A stretch of 64,000 bases of DNA from Microstegium vimineum (taxonomy: Eukaryota; Streptophyta; Magnoliopsida; Poales; Poaceae): the NCBI GenBank assembly GCA_022036555.1, contig CM039128.1, positions 6,897,405 to 6,961,404 of the forward strand, written 5' to 3'. A model generated the notes under the pieces. The model saw only the letters and a program-made list of their open reading frames with translations, was not told the origin of the DNA and did not search any database. How positions within the stretch are numbered: the first letter of the stretch is position 1; each line of letters begins with the position of its first letter. This document shows, piece after piece, positions 45,136 to 56,656 of this stretch. Both the position numbers and the translations under genes were made by a program.

Positions 45136-45870
45136 GCCGGCCTTCTTTCTCGACGCAGCACAACCGCCGTCACGCCGTCGGAGGAGCCTGTCGCCGTCCG
45201 AGCGCCGTTGGAGGAGCCCGCCGCCATCCGAGCCACGCCGTCGGAGGAGCCCGCTGTCTGAACGCCGCCGCCACACAGCTACTGCGCCGCCGTCTCATCC
45301 GGCCTCCTTGTCGCGCCGCCACGCAAGCCGCCGCTGCCGCGTGCACTGCCGTCGTCTACCTCTCCGCCGCCGCCGCGCCTCCACCTCGCGGGCCCGCCGT
45401 CCGAGAGAACTAGGTCGGCCCGGTCGATCAGCAGCCACCGGAGAGAGATCGAGAGATCAGAGAAGAAAAGGAGAGAGAAGAAGAAAAAAGAAGAAGAATA
45501 GAAGAGAAAGAAGAGGAAAAAGGAGAGGAAAAAAAGGAGGGGGAAGAAGGAGAGGAGAAAAGGTGTTTACAAAAGAAATATAGAAATTGACTCAACTATA
45601 TTTATGTTGCTTTTTTCACAAATTAATCTAACATTTGTCTAAATGATTTTGTAGGGCTAAAGGTGTGTAAAGGAGAAAGAAGGAAGAAGTAATATATTCT
45701 ATTTTTATTAAATTGATTTAGGAAATTTATTTATGTTGGTAATATATTCTAGTTTTATGAAATTGATTGATGTTAGTAATATAATTTAGTTTTAGGAAAT
45801 TGATTTAGTTTTAGTAATGTATTATGTGTACCACATTCATGCTTTTGATATATATATGGATTTGTTAGAG
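45136..45870. other. GC-rich then A-rich leader-like stretch in the CACTA
   Basis: 45136-45430 is GC-rich and CCG-repetitive, possibly a captured gene leader. 45430-45580 is purine-rich. Arg-rich frames here look like composition artefacts. No domain. Confidence 0.4.
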
Positions 45871-45918
45871 AAATATAGACCTTCCATTATAGACCTTCCA
45901 TTATTTCTATATATGATT

Positions 45919-45988
<70 letters not shown>

Positions 45989-46101
45989 CTTTCATTATTG
46001 CTATATAGATAAATTATATATATATATATATATAGATTTGTTAGAGAAATATAGACCTTCCATTATAGAACTTCCATTATTTCTATATATGATTTGATAT
46101 A
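45860..46101. repeat. TA/TG microsatellites inside a direct repeat
   Basis: A unit starting GATTTGTTAGAGAAATATAG occurs at about 45860-45925 and 46036-46101. Between them lie (TA)n and (TG)n tracts (45920-45986). Confidence 0.8.
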
Positions 46102-46198
46102 TATATGTATCTTCCATTATTGCTATATAGATAAAGAGATATATGGATACTGAGATATATATGAAATATAATCTGAGTATATGCGATTTAATATATAG

Positions 46199-47200
46199 AT
46201 GGCTGAACATCGTAATCTTCCACCACCGGAAGAATTTGGTTGGAATGGTTATTGTACTTGGATGGGTTTCGATCCGGTATTTCCAGTAGTACCGTGGAAT
46301 TATCCGAACATAGTAAGTTAATAATCAATATATGTTTCATATGTATGACGAGATCATCCAAGTTAATTAACATGTCTTATATGTAATGTAGATGATTAAT
46401 CCAGTTGTTTGGCTTAAATCAACACTCGCCTATTTTGGGGTTGACAATGTGAATGTTCAGATTAATCATGTAAACAATGGTCCAGAACTTCAATGTTGTA
46501 TTTCATTTTCAATTGCCGTTAGGATGAGTCATGGTCATGGTCGTGGTCGTGGTAGTGGTCGTGGCCGCGGTGGTGTTGGCGGGCGCAATGTGTTACAAAT
46601 CTCAGAGGTGGGAATACAGACAAGCCAGCGGGGTGTTGCTATTAAGTATGCCATTTATGCTTGTGCTGTCACGCTCTCAAGAAATGGGATCACACTTCCT
46701 ACTCTGTCTTCAGTGAAGATTGAAGCTATTAATCGCAACATGTATCCTGGTATTCGGGGTTTATGTGCACGAATGACTCAGAATTCGCCATAGATAAGTT
46801 TAAGACGCATAACTTATACCTAGATTTGTTGTTATATGTTGTCAATATTGCTCTCATAATTAACCCTATACTTATAGGTAGAGGAGTATGCATGACATAT
46901 GCAGGGTGTAGTTTTGAAGTCATTCTGAACCAAGTAATAGATATATTGGGTTATGACTGGTAATATACTGATGAAGAGCCAACACTAACTACTGCAGGAT
47001 TTCAAGCAAAGTTGGTTGCGACTAAGAAGGGAGACCCTCCAACTACTCGACCACCGTTAAACGTTGTTAGTACACCATGTGCTCGTAAGTGTGAAGCTAC
47101 TGAGAGTGCACTATTTAATACGTTGTTGTTCATCGATGAGATTATTGGTTACAAGATAGGTGACTTACACTTATCCGAATTGGTAGTACTAAATCGTTGA
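46199..47200 (+). pseudogene. Unrecognised multi-exon coding remnant in the CACTA
   Basis: ATGGCTGAACATCG at 46199 opens a frame (PPPEEFGWNGY ... WNYPNI) that meets GTAAGT near 46313, a good donor. TGTAG at 46388-46392 is a good acceptor before 46393 (INPVVWLKSTLAYFG...). A Gly/Arg-rich stretch (46540-46590) follows. Later frames (47012-47200) show no motif I know. Exon-like spacing suggests an element-encoded protein or a captured gene. Stops break it. Confidence 0.4.
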
Positions 47201-47883
47201 ACTATTGTATTGTACAATAAGATTGACATTTATATGAATTTCTGTAATATTACGATTTTTATGTGCATATATATATTATACCCAAATTTTCACAATTTAG
47301 CCCTTTTTTGAAATATTTTCACGTTTGGACCCCTGGAGAAACTAATTGCAGAAATGGACCTAGGGGCTCGGCACCGTGGGGCACGGCGCCGAGGTAACAC
47401 AGCTCGGCGCCGAGCGTTGAGCCCGCATCCAGCATGGCAGCTGACGTGGCTGGCGGCTCGGCGCCACGGGGCACGGCGCCGAGCTGTCTTCCTTAAATTC
47501 CAGCCAGCTTTCTCACCCACCCGAGGTTTCATCCATTTGTTCTTCCTTGCTCTCGGGTTTTTCCTCTCCTCCACCCACCTAACCTCTTTGAATCGATATT
47601 TTGGACCTAGGAAACTTGGATTTGATCCACCGATCTTCGAGACCAAGGTATCCTTCTTCTCCTCCTCATTTTTTACGCATCGATTTGGTCTATATTAGGT
47701 GTATTTTGAAACCCTAGTTAGATTTTGACTTAGGGTTTGGGATGATTATTGATTTGTTATTTGCAGTTTGCAACCATAGGATGCTAAGGCGTGGGAAAAC
47801 TACTAAAGCAAGATATTCTCTGCTAGGTTTATTTTTTGTTCTAATTGTTTCGGTTACTAGAACGATTTTTTTTTCATTTGTAG

Positions 47884-48461
47884 GAAGGGCCCGTTGACCG
47901 GCATCGCATTCGATCCAAAGCCTCTGCCCAGCGGTGTTCCGGTTCCAATGTGCTTTTGCGGTGATCCTTGTAAGGTAGAGATTTCTGAGGATCATGAAAA
48001 CTATAGGCAGAGGTATTAGATGTGTTCAAATTATGCTTTTCAGCCTACACTTGCTCAGCGTCGTACTAACTTAATGGTGAGAATCTACTCTTATACGGAA
48101 ATCGATTTATATCATACTAAATAATGATTTTATTTTGTGTGCCTAACTTCTGCATGATTTATAGACCCCTCCACCGCTCTGTGACTTTGAGCAGTGGATC
48201 GACACTGAGATCAAGGAGTCCGACAAACGTCTTCTGCAAGGTATGAAGGACTGGGACGCGGAGCGTCGAGTGGCCTATGAGAAGATACTGAAAGAGGAGA
48301 CAGCTGAGAAGGAGCACAAGAAAGAGGAGGAAGAGAGAAGAGGTGCAGCCTACAGGGAGGAGAGGGACAAGAAGATTGAGCGCGCCCGCCGTGCGAAGGC
48401 AGCGATGGAGGAGAATCTCGATGCGATGAGGAAGGGAAAGTGGCCTCGTTGCACTCAGTAG
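47884..48461 (+). pseudogene. GRF-type zinc-finger gene remnant
   Basis: Exon 47884-48076 (after TGTAG, before GTGAGA) and exon 48165-48461 (after TTATAG) join in frame. The first holds PMCFCGDPCK and, after about 20 residues, YRQRY*MCSNYAF, a GRF zinc finger. A TAG at 48017-48019 replaces the usual Trp of that motif. The second exon encodes an acidic/basic coiled coil (about 48240-48440) ending KGKWPRCTQ. GRF fingers bind single-stranded nucleic acid in other proteins. This version is a short form carried by transposons. The stop makes it non-functional as read. Confidence 0.65.
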
Positions 48462-48908
48462 TTCTATGTTTTATCCATGAATAACGGCATGTATTGTTGA
48501 ACTTTTAGTTGTGTTATCATGTACCGCACTTTAATTTTAGACAGACTTAGGTTATGAACTATGTTACGAACTTTAATTGTGGCTTTCTTGTTGTTTCATT
48601 TCTTTTGGTAATAATTTTCATTTTAACTTTGTTATGGTAGTTATCAACGTATATAAATGTAAATAAATAATTCACGAAAAAAATCCGCCAGAGTTTTTCT
48701 TGTATACTGAGCATCAACAATGACAAATAGAGACAACATAATATGATCCAACATATATTCATCCAAATAGCACAAGACAACCACATAGTTCACCATCATC
48801 ACACAATACGAATAATCCATAGTGCCCATACAATCCAAATGGTCCGTAAAGTCCATACAATTCAAATAGTGAACCAAAATAGACAACCACTAGCTCAACT
48901 CCACATTG

Positions 48909-49500
48909 TCACTGCCTCCTAGCCCTACCCTTACCCTTACCAAAAGGGTCGGTGCCTGGAGTGTAGTGAACTGGCGGACGTCGTCTCCTAGTTCCTAAAG
49001 GCTACGAAAGCTGAGTCAAAGGAGCATCATCTAGCTGGGACGGTCCAAGTTCCTGATATCCGCCGTGGTCCTCTTCTTCCTCTGTGGCATCACCTTGGAA
49101 AGTATCTTGAGTACCACGAGAGGAGCTCTGTCCGCCGTAACCTACAATGTCACGTATCAATTAAATATGCATATAAGTACATTTATGTGTATTAAAGAAA
49201 GATACTTAACTAGACGACATGTAATGAAAGTTTACCTCCGCGAGAAGTTCTCTCCCTCTGTGTTCTCTGTGGACTCGCTACGTACTCCATCGCCGCGCTA
49301 GTTCCGCAACCACAACGAGCCGCAGCTCGACGAAATATACGTGCTAGCCTCTGTGATAACAACATGAGCATATTAAGCATTGTAATATATGCATTGTCGA
49401 CGAGATAGTCGTTGTGTTGATGAGTACTTACTCCTAGAAAGTTGTTGAGCGTAGCCTCGTCCACGTTTGTCCTTGGAAACCGTTCAATTTCCACTACAAA
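48909..49500 (-). pseudogene. Unrecognised minus-strand gene fragment in the Mutator-like element
   Basis: Exon-like segments on the minus strand converge on the GRF remnant. One (49494-49430) reads IERFPRTNVDEATLNNFLG. Another (about 49351-49240) includes RLARIFRRAAARCGCG. The last (49141-48909, after a TGTAG acceptor) ends in a basic Gly/Lys/Arg tail GKGKGRARRQ and contains an internal TAG. The tail resembles C-termini of transposon-borne plant-mobile-domain-like proteins, but I would not assign it. Confidence 0.4.
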
Positions 49501-50570
49501 CTATTTTAACGCGTTGCCCTGCAAAAAGAGACAAATTTCCACTATATACATATATCTATTTAGATATAAATTTAGCAAACTAACTATCTATCTATGAACT
49601 TATCAATCTATCTATGTAGCAAAATAACTATCTATCTATCTATCTAGTTGTCTATCCATCTATTTAGCGTACTAAATTATTAGTGAAATAACTATCCCTA
49701 TATTTACTAAACTATATAATTAATAAGTTAACTACCTATTTGTCTATCTATCATCTAAATGTGTAACTAAAATTTCGAACTACAATTGCTACCTAAAAAC
49801 ACTAAACTAAAATCACTAAAAACACTAAAAAATTACCTAAAAAAACCGGACGGCGGCGGAAGGCGGCCGGCGGCGACCGGCTCGGCGAGTGAGAGACAAA
49901 GAGCGAGAGAGGCGAGCGAGAGACTGAGCGTGCACCGAGCTCGGCGCCGCGGGCTATATCCTAGCTCGGCGCCGGCGCCACGCCCCACGGCGCCGAGCCC
50001 CCAGCCACGTCGGATCCTAGCTGGATGCGGGCTAAAAGCTCGGCGCCGTGGGGCACGGCGCCGAGCCCTCGGCGCCGTGCCCCACGGCGCCGAGCCCCTG
50101 GGTCCATTTCTACAATTAGTTTCTCCAGGGTTCCAAACGTGAAAAAAATTCAAAAAAAGCTAGATTGTAAAAATTTGGGTATATTATACTTATAGAGTTT
50201 CATAGTTTATTTGTGTTTAATGTTTGAAACTAACTTATAAGTGCGTGAATACATGTATTAGCAGCGAATACATGTATTAGAAGCGAAGAATACACACATT
50301 TGAATACCTAATCTAATTGGAAAACCAAAATAAGAAATACCAAAATCAGAAAAAAAGGGTCTACCAACCGGGGTTAAAGGGTGCTGCCACGAGTGGCCCG
50401 TCTGCGCCACCTGACGTACCCAACCAGAGCTAAAGATCGAGCTTTAGTCCCGGGCCTACGAACCGGGACTAAAGGGGAGACATTTTGTCCCGAATCCTTA
50501 ACCCCGGTTCAGGCAACGGAGGGTTAAAGGCCCTTACGGACCGGGCCTAAAACCCGATTCTGTACTAGTC

Positions 50571-50807
50571 ACCCCTGACCGTCACCATTCTCATCCCATA
50601 GTACTCCACAAACCTCCCAGCATTTAAACTTTTTTAGCATCACTGGCTACTGATATGTTTAACAAACAAGATGTTCAGATAAGCTGCTAGTTCAGACATA
50701 CCTGTTTGTCAAGGTACCAGGGTTGCCACTGGGTCTTCATAGGCAGCTTGAGTGCTTCCACACAGTACCGGGAGCCGATCACTGGGACCCTACCATCTGC
50801 ATCACCA
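50571..50807 (-). pseudogene. Serine carboxypeptidase-like gene, penultimate exon and start of last exon
   Basis: The exon 50807-50702 on the minus strand encodes GDADGRVPVIGSRYCVEAL and ends LDKQ before a GTATGT donor. GDADGRVP holds the catalytic Asp of S10 carboxypeptidases. The next exon appears at about 50621-50571 (GRFVEYYGMRMVTVRG) and is cut at the CACTA border. The frame resumes at 42951 with GVGH. The acceptor between them is not clear, so the splice site may also have decayed. Upstream exons with the catalytic Ser are not found up to 51.3 kb. A weak candidate, VYTRLYRSGS, lies near 50950-50990. Confidence 0.82.
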
Positions 50808-51299
50808 CTTCGTTGACAAATAAACGGATGCATTATATAGAGTGATTGGTAGGTGTTTAGAATTCAATTGAGCTTGCACTTGTTGTGAGATTACAGAGAA
50901 GATATAAACATGAAAATGTAACAAATTATGGCTAACAGACATCCTCAGTGTGCTCAAAGAACCAGACCTATACAGTCTCGTATATACCGTTGAAAACTTG
51001 AAATCAGCACAAAAAAAAAGTTTATCGGAGACCAAAGAGACAAATCTGCAAACTTTGGAGCAAACTTTTGATGAGCGTACGATACCGCTGAGGCACTTTG
51101 ACAGATGCCTGGCCCAAGTTAGTATAATTGGGCCTAGACCCAAATTGCGGAAACCCGTTGTTTATCGAGTGAAAGTTGGGCCTACTTGAAATCGAAGACA
51201 GACTTTGACAGACGGCTGGGATCCGCTGGACCCAGATAATCCCAGAACTAAAAGCCCCGCGGCCCCTGTAAAACCCTAGTGCCCAAGGGGCCTCTTGCC

Positions 51300-51301
<2 letters not shown>
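50808..51301. other. Intergenic or intronic stretch
   Basis: No coding sequence beyond the weak candidate exon near 50950-50990. 51090-51290 reads like non-coding DNA. Confidence 0.45.

Positions 51302-51376
<75 letters not shown>
51302..51376. repeat. (TA)n microsatellite
   Basis: About 37 uninterrupted TA units. Length is likely to vary between individuals and assemblies. Confidence 0.95.
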
Positions 51377-51381
<5 letters not shown>

Positions 51382-52372
51382 ACAAACGCCCCCTCGATCT
51401 GCATCTCCCACGACGCCGACGCCGACGCCGCTGCCTCTCAACGGGAGCATTCCCTTCTCTCGTTCAATCGATTTTTGATTTTCTGATTGGTGATTTGAGT
51501 TGCTTATTTGACTGGGGATTTGAGTTGCATCTTTGGTTGAGGACGGTAAAGATTGGTATCTAAAGGTCTCGTTCGTCGTAACTGGCATCTGTTTGCCTTG
51601 CCGACCATCCTGATATGTCACCATCCATATTCCGAGTCCGCTGCCAACAATCATCTGCCCCTATGTTTTTTTTAATCTTTTGATGGTTGATTTGTTATTA
51701 TATTTTATGGCCAATGATTAAATCAAAAAAATAGACAAGCATATGTCCGAATCCATCTGTGTGGACAAACCTAATCTTCTCTATGAGGTCGACCACATCT
51801 TGTAACTTGACTGTCCTTTTTTATTTTATTTTCTAATTTCTTTTTCTTGTGACTTTTAACTTTGATTTTCTTGTGACTTTTATATTTGTATGATGTCTGA
51901 TTACAAAACCATGACTGCCTTCCTTCTGAGGCCTATGTTCATTTGGATCTTGTGCTTGTTATTGTATACTTTCGTCAAAGTTTGTTCTGCAATCTGAGTG
52001 GTTTGGTGCTCTATTTTTTTTTACAATGTCGGGTGATGAGCACAAGTGCATAGTTCAGATGATCAACCCTCGTGGTTTTGATTACCTTGAATAATTTGTC
52101 TTTCGCTCCTATCTGACGACCTTATCAAAGCCCAAGCACTTTTTTGTTATTATATAATCTTATGCCTCTTGTTGCCGGGCGGGGTAGCGCGGGCGGGGGT
52201 CGGGTCGTCGGGCGAGATGGGGGAGCGCGGGCGGGGGTCGAGTTGCCGTGGGGATTGGGGATGCAGGGAGCGGGGATGGGGTTGCAGGGAGCGGGGGGAG
52301 CGGGGACGCCGGACGAGATAGTGGGAGCAGCGGTGGCCTTTGCCGGGTGGATGTGCCCTTGCGAAAAACTGA
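51377..52372. other. Intergenic stretch with two GC-rich patches
   Basis: 51400-51450 (GACGCCGACGCCGACGCCG) looks like a gene leader. 52175-52370 is G-rich and GGGGAGCGGGG-repetitive. No supported gene. Confidence 0.4.
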
Positions 52373-52964
52373 ACATTAATTAAAAATATATGAAGTATTA
52401 TATATTATATTTTCTATTTTTCTATTTTCTTTTCATTATCAACTCATTGAATTGCTATTTTCTAAGCTAAATACATGTTCTTTTCTATTTAGATTTGGAT
52501 TCTATTTAAATTTGAATTAGAATTAGGTTCCCTATTCATTTTACTTGGAGGTGTTTCATCATTAGCTATGTTGAAATAAAAATTATATGGAAAGTTGGTT
52601 GTTTTCGAGTTCGGATCATATATGCGACCCAATAGGTTTTAGAATCAAACTTTGTATCATGCTAAACAAGAGTTATGTTCGTGCGTTGCAACGGGAGAAA
52701 CATTAATTAAAAATACGAGAAATATTACATATTTCCTTTTCATTATAACTCATTGAATTGCTATTTTCTAAGCTAAATATATGTTCTTTTCTATTTAGAT
52801 TTGGATTAGAATTAGGATTCCTATTCATCCTACTCGGAGGTGTTTTATCATGAGCTATGTTGAAATAAAAATTATATGGAAAATTGTTGTTTTCGAGTTC
52901 GGATCATATATGTGATCCAATAGGTTTTGGAATCAAACTCTGTATCATGCTAAACAAGAGTTAT
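52373..52964. repeat. Diverged tandem duplication of a grass repeat
   Basis: Copy A (52373-52676) and copy B (52700-52964) share long blocks such as CATTGAATTGCTATTTTCTA and GCTAAACAAGAGTTAT. Between them, and again near 53211 and 54951, is the word GTGCGTTGCAACGGGAG or a close variant. A partial third copy lies near 55590-55700. Unclassified family, non-coding. Confidence 0.75.
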
Positions 52965-53870
52965 TGAAATTTGTATAAACACAAATTATATATATAGAAT
53001 TAGAAGCTCCTGTCTTAAACTATTTAGATTTGGATTAGAATTAGAACTCACTCATCTTATTCAGTCATATTCTATTTGAATTAGAATAGGATCCTTAAAT
53101 ATACTCGTAATAGGTGGTTATATTATACAAACGATTAGAGATATTTGCATTCACGGAGTTAGTTAGCAAAGACCATACCGAGAAAATTTACCTCTTTATT
53201 ATTATTACTAGCAAACATGCTCGTGCGGTGCAACAGGAGAAAAAATTAAACATTAATTAAGAATATATAGTAGTATTGCATATTTATTCATATTTTACGT
53301 TTTTTTTCTATTTTTTATCATCTCATTGTTTTGTTTTTTAAGTTAAATTCATGTTTTTGTATTAGAATTACTTTATAATTTGATGTTAGACTGTATGTAT
53401 TTGTGTTAGAAACTCAAACACAATATTCTACTTGATGTCGGACTGTATATTGTATTCTTTAATAATTACATCCACAACTTAAATAATCATTTATTTCTAA
53501 TCGAATTACATCCACAACTTAGGGATATAAGTATTTATTTATTAGGAATTTTTGGAAGTTTTCAAGATCCATAATGATTTGTTTATTTTTTATCTTAATA
53601 AGAAAAAATAGAGTTATATATAAAATGTAAAATGTAAAAAATCAGGAAAAGAGGGGAGAGCGACACAATTCAGGAGCAGGGGCAGCAAGACACGGAACGA
53701 TTAGGGACAAAAAAAAAAACGGGAGATGAAAAGGTAACGCCCGCTACCTGGGCCGCGCAAGCGCGCTGGTATACATTATCCCGCTGGCCTAGTAATCTGT
53801 CGGTTCATCTGAACTGTTGATGCCAATCCGACAGCTGAGAACGCTCCTTTTAAGAACAAAATCAATCGGC
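52965..53870. other. AT-rich repeats of the same family
   Basis: Decayed blocks of the 52.4 kb repeat. A GCGCAAGCGC hairpin and CCTAGT occur near 53756-53792, which resembles a Helitron end but is unproven. Confidence 0.4.
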
Positions 53871-54395
53871 CGCCGCTGAACCCAAAACCCTAACTTCACT
53901 CCCTTCTTCCTCAGTCTTTGGTGCGCTGCCCAGCTAAGAGAGGAGAGCCAACGAGCAAGCAGGTGGCGCCGGTGTTGATATGCGCGTAGTCGATCTTATG
54001 GCCGGCGTCGGCAGGAACGTGCGTGGCAGGCTGACCCGCACTGCCGCAAGGCCGCTCGCCGGAGCTCGTGTGCACTGCGCGCGGTTCCGTCGAGCCGCCC
54101 TGCCGTGGTGCCCAGGCGTCCTACGCCTGTCAGGAGCAGCAAGCCAAGGCACCAACGGCTAAGTGGCTCGCGTCCATAGTGGAGGCACGCGCGGCTCCGT
54201 CAAGTCGCCTTGCAGTGGCGCTCAAGCGTCCCGGTGGTCTAGTCGTCATCGTGGCGTCGCCGATGTCTAGGCCGGCCTCGCTCAAGTTGTCATCGTTGCG
54301 TCTTCGTCTTGCCTCGGCGTCAACACCTTCTCCCCATCCCGTGGCCTGTTGTCGCTGTGCACGTTCTCTGACAACTTTGCTCATTGACGTCTGAT
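53871..54395 (+). other. GC-rich gene-like segment without a recognised product
   Basis: AACCCAAAACCCTAACTTCA then a GC-rich stretch (53940-54370) has the look of a plant 5' leader and first exon. Frames from 53980 or 54068 are Ala/Arg-rich and carry no domain. Probably a captured gene fragment inside the surrounding repeats. Confidence 0.35.
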
Positions 54396-56484
54396 TTAAT
54401 TCTATCTGTGTTTGATTTTGCTTATATGGTGATTTCTGGATGTAGAAATTGTGGATCTCTTTCTCGATTCAATTTGAAGTTAGTTTTGTACTTGATTAGG
54501 AGTTCCTGCGCTTATTTCTTTTTCCTTCTTTGTTTCCGTTGTATCTTCTGAATGAACCGCAACTGAGCTCGAGTTCTTTTATTCGTGTATGGAGGGTAGA
54601 GATTTAATAGATTTTTTTTATGTAAAATAAATATTGTTGTGGTGGTCAGCGAGCCTTTATTTATTTGATTTTATTTTATATAGAGTTGTAGTTACTTTTG
54701 ATTTTTGGTTGGAAAAAAGGTTGAATCCGTTTCTCGATTCAATTTGTAGTTTGTTTTTGACTTATTTAGAGCTATGTTGTACTTGATTTAGAGCTCTGTT
54801 GTACCTTCCTCGTTGCTTTGCTAGTTTATTATTACTTTGCACGGGTTCTAGATGGACTCTGTCTCCCGCGGAAGATATTAGATTATAAGAGGACAGATAA
54901 AAATTAGACTGAAATTTTGCCTTTTTATTATTTATTATTAGATATAGACTAGCAAATATGCTAGTGCGTTGTAACGGGAGACAAAAACATACTACCATAA
55001 GGTTACGTATCAGTTAAGTTTCCAAGGCCAATAATATTACATATAGATAAGTTCTATTGCTAATCAAAATTACATTAATAATTTAGTGATGGAAATATCT
55101 ATTTGTTATTAATAAAGAATAAAAAGATCAAAGACATAATACTATCTTTATTATTTATTGTTTCTATTTGTAGAAAATAGGAGAGAGAAAAAGAAGAAAC
55201 AAAAAAGTTACGCGAATAGTAGGAAAAACGGAAAGGAGAAAAAAAGATAGAAACAAATGGCAATGACACGAAAATGAATATTTTTCACGTGTCTTATTTA
55301 TTTTTTTCTATTTGTAGAAAATACGAGAGAGAAAAATGAAACAAAAAGTTACCCAATAGTGGAAAAATGGAAATGAGAAAAAGAAAGAAAGAAACGGAAA
55401 AGGACACGGATATGAACATTTTTCACAGGGAAAAGGAACACGGAAATTTGGTCAACAAATTTGGATTATATATGTTTCCACTGATATTGAAGATCGGATA
55501 GATATATCTAGATTAGAATTCATATCTATTAGGATTACCTCTTGAAGTTCTCTCTCTATATAAAGAAACCTAGAGTACGCTACTGGAAAAAATCGAACGT
55601 TAATCAAATATGTGGACATCAGTGAAACTTTGTAGTATGCTAGACAAGAGCTATTTTAAATTTTATGTTTTTGAGTCCGAATCATATACACGACCTAATA
55701 TATGTGGTGGTAAGTCTTCATGTTGTGGAGGTGGAAGTCCATGCATCGAAACTTTGCATGGCACATTGATTTTTGAATTTTTCATTGAGCTGCTCGCTGG
55801 GTGGGCTGCCAGTGCAGGCCGGTCATTGGGCTGCCGGCTGGGTGGGCTGTCAGTGCAGACCAGATGCTAGATTTGGCCCGCGTGGTGGGTTGGTTGGGCT
55901 GCTGGATGTCCTCTGCATTGAGCTGCAAATGTATTATTGGACTGGGCCGCAAATGTATTATTTGGCTGGACAGACGAAAAAAACTCCAGACCAAAAAATA
56001 GGTTGAAATTTTGACTCTTTATTATTAGGTACAGATAATATTATAGACAATCGGCTTGGAGAATGATGTCGCTCGGTATTGTTGAGAGGCCCAAACCATT
56101 AGCCCATTGAGAGCTTTTAAGGCCCATACTTAGCCCGCCGCCACATCACACATTCACACAACATACTTAGCTCTTCATTAGCATAAGTACTAAAACATAT
56201 GTAACGATAATGAAATCCAAAAACACTTTGCTTATATGTTCACAAGATGGTACAATATCTATAAGTCTCGTGTACCACAATATGATACAAGACTGATTTG
56301 TTATAACTTATAGATATTATAATCTAAATATAATACCTAAGAAGGGGCAAGGGTCCCTTAGTCAATATCAGAGACATACATCCACATCTTAGATCCAGAT
56401 ACAAACCTTAGGTTTAGTTTAGATAGTTTAGACGCATCTCATTCACAATCAACGTCGTGTTGACAGCCTAAACCTATCTAAACA
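54396..56484. other. AT-rich repeats, no gene
   Basis: Contains further pieces of the GTGCGTTG repeat family (54951-54985 and 55590-56035). It also has a small GGGTGGGCTG-type duplication at 55798-55855. Confidence 0.45.
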
Positions 56485-56656
56485 TCGTGTCTCTGCACCT
56501 GTGTTACCATCCGGTTCCTAATCACACGCACCTCTACCAAACAATTTACTACCATGGATGGATATATACCTCGTGTCTCTGCACCTGTGTTACCATCCAG
56601 TTCCTAATCACACGCACCTCTACCAAACAATTTACTACCATGGATGGATATATTCC
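56485..56656. repeat. Tandem duplication, 2 x 86 bp
   Basis: Units 56485-56570 and 56571-56656 both start TCGTGTCTCTGCACCTGTGT and differ at two positions. Non-coding. Confidence 0.93.

Larger units (their letters stand above)
47277..50183. mobile_element. Mutator-like element with long palindrome-rich arms
   Basis: The left arm (TATACCCAAATTTTCACAAT ... GTTTGGACCCCTGGAGAAAC) and right arm (GTTTCTCCAGGGTTCCAAAC ... AAATTTGGGTATA) are inverted copies of over 100 bp. Each arm continues into GC-rich modules (47360-47490 and 49934-50100) built from CTCGGCGCCG and its complement. Long TIRs with gene-like cargo fit Mutator-like elements, but I found no clean 9 bp duplication and no transposase. 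It lies wholly inside the CACTA. Confidence 0.6.
42952..50570. mobile_element. CACTA (En/Spm) transposon with nested insertions
   Basis: The left terminus CACTACTACAGAA and right terminus TTCTGTACTAGTC (last base expected to be G) are flanked by the 3 bp duplication ACC (42949-42951 and 50571-50573). Subterminal repeats of the CCGGTTGGT/ACCAACCGGG type with TTTAGTC/GACTAAAG occupy 43020-43250 and 50364-50560. About 7.6 kb, yet no TNP2-type transposase is recognisable, so it is probably non-autonomous. It holds a Copia fragment, a second CACTA-like subterminal block and a Mutator-like element. Confidence 0.88.

Noticed and set aside
45020..45583. Arg-rich frame of 187 codons in the CACTA
   Set aside because: Composition-driven (CCG repeats, then purine-rich DNA). 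No motif and no start context.
49833..50153. Frames of over 100 codons on both strands in the Mutator-like arm
   Set aside because: Palindromic GC modules give open frames on both strands by chance.
50940..51010. Candidate upstream exon of the carboxypeptidase-like gene (VYTRLYRSGS)
   Set aside because: Only a loose likeness to the family and no clean splice sites, so it is not annotated as an exon.
53756..53792. Helitron 3' end (hairpin plus CTAGT)
   Set aside because: The hairpin is short, the spacing to CTAGT is longer than usual and no 5' TC end was identified.
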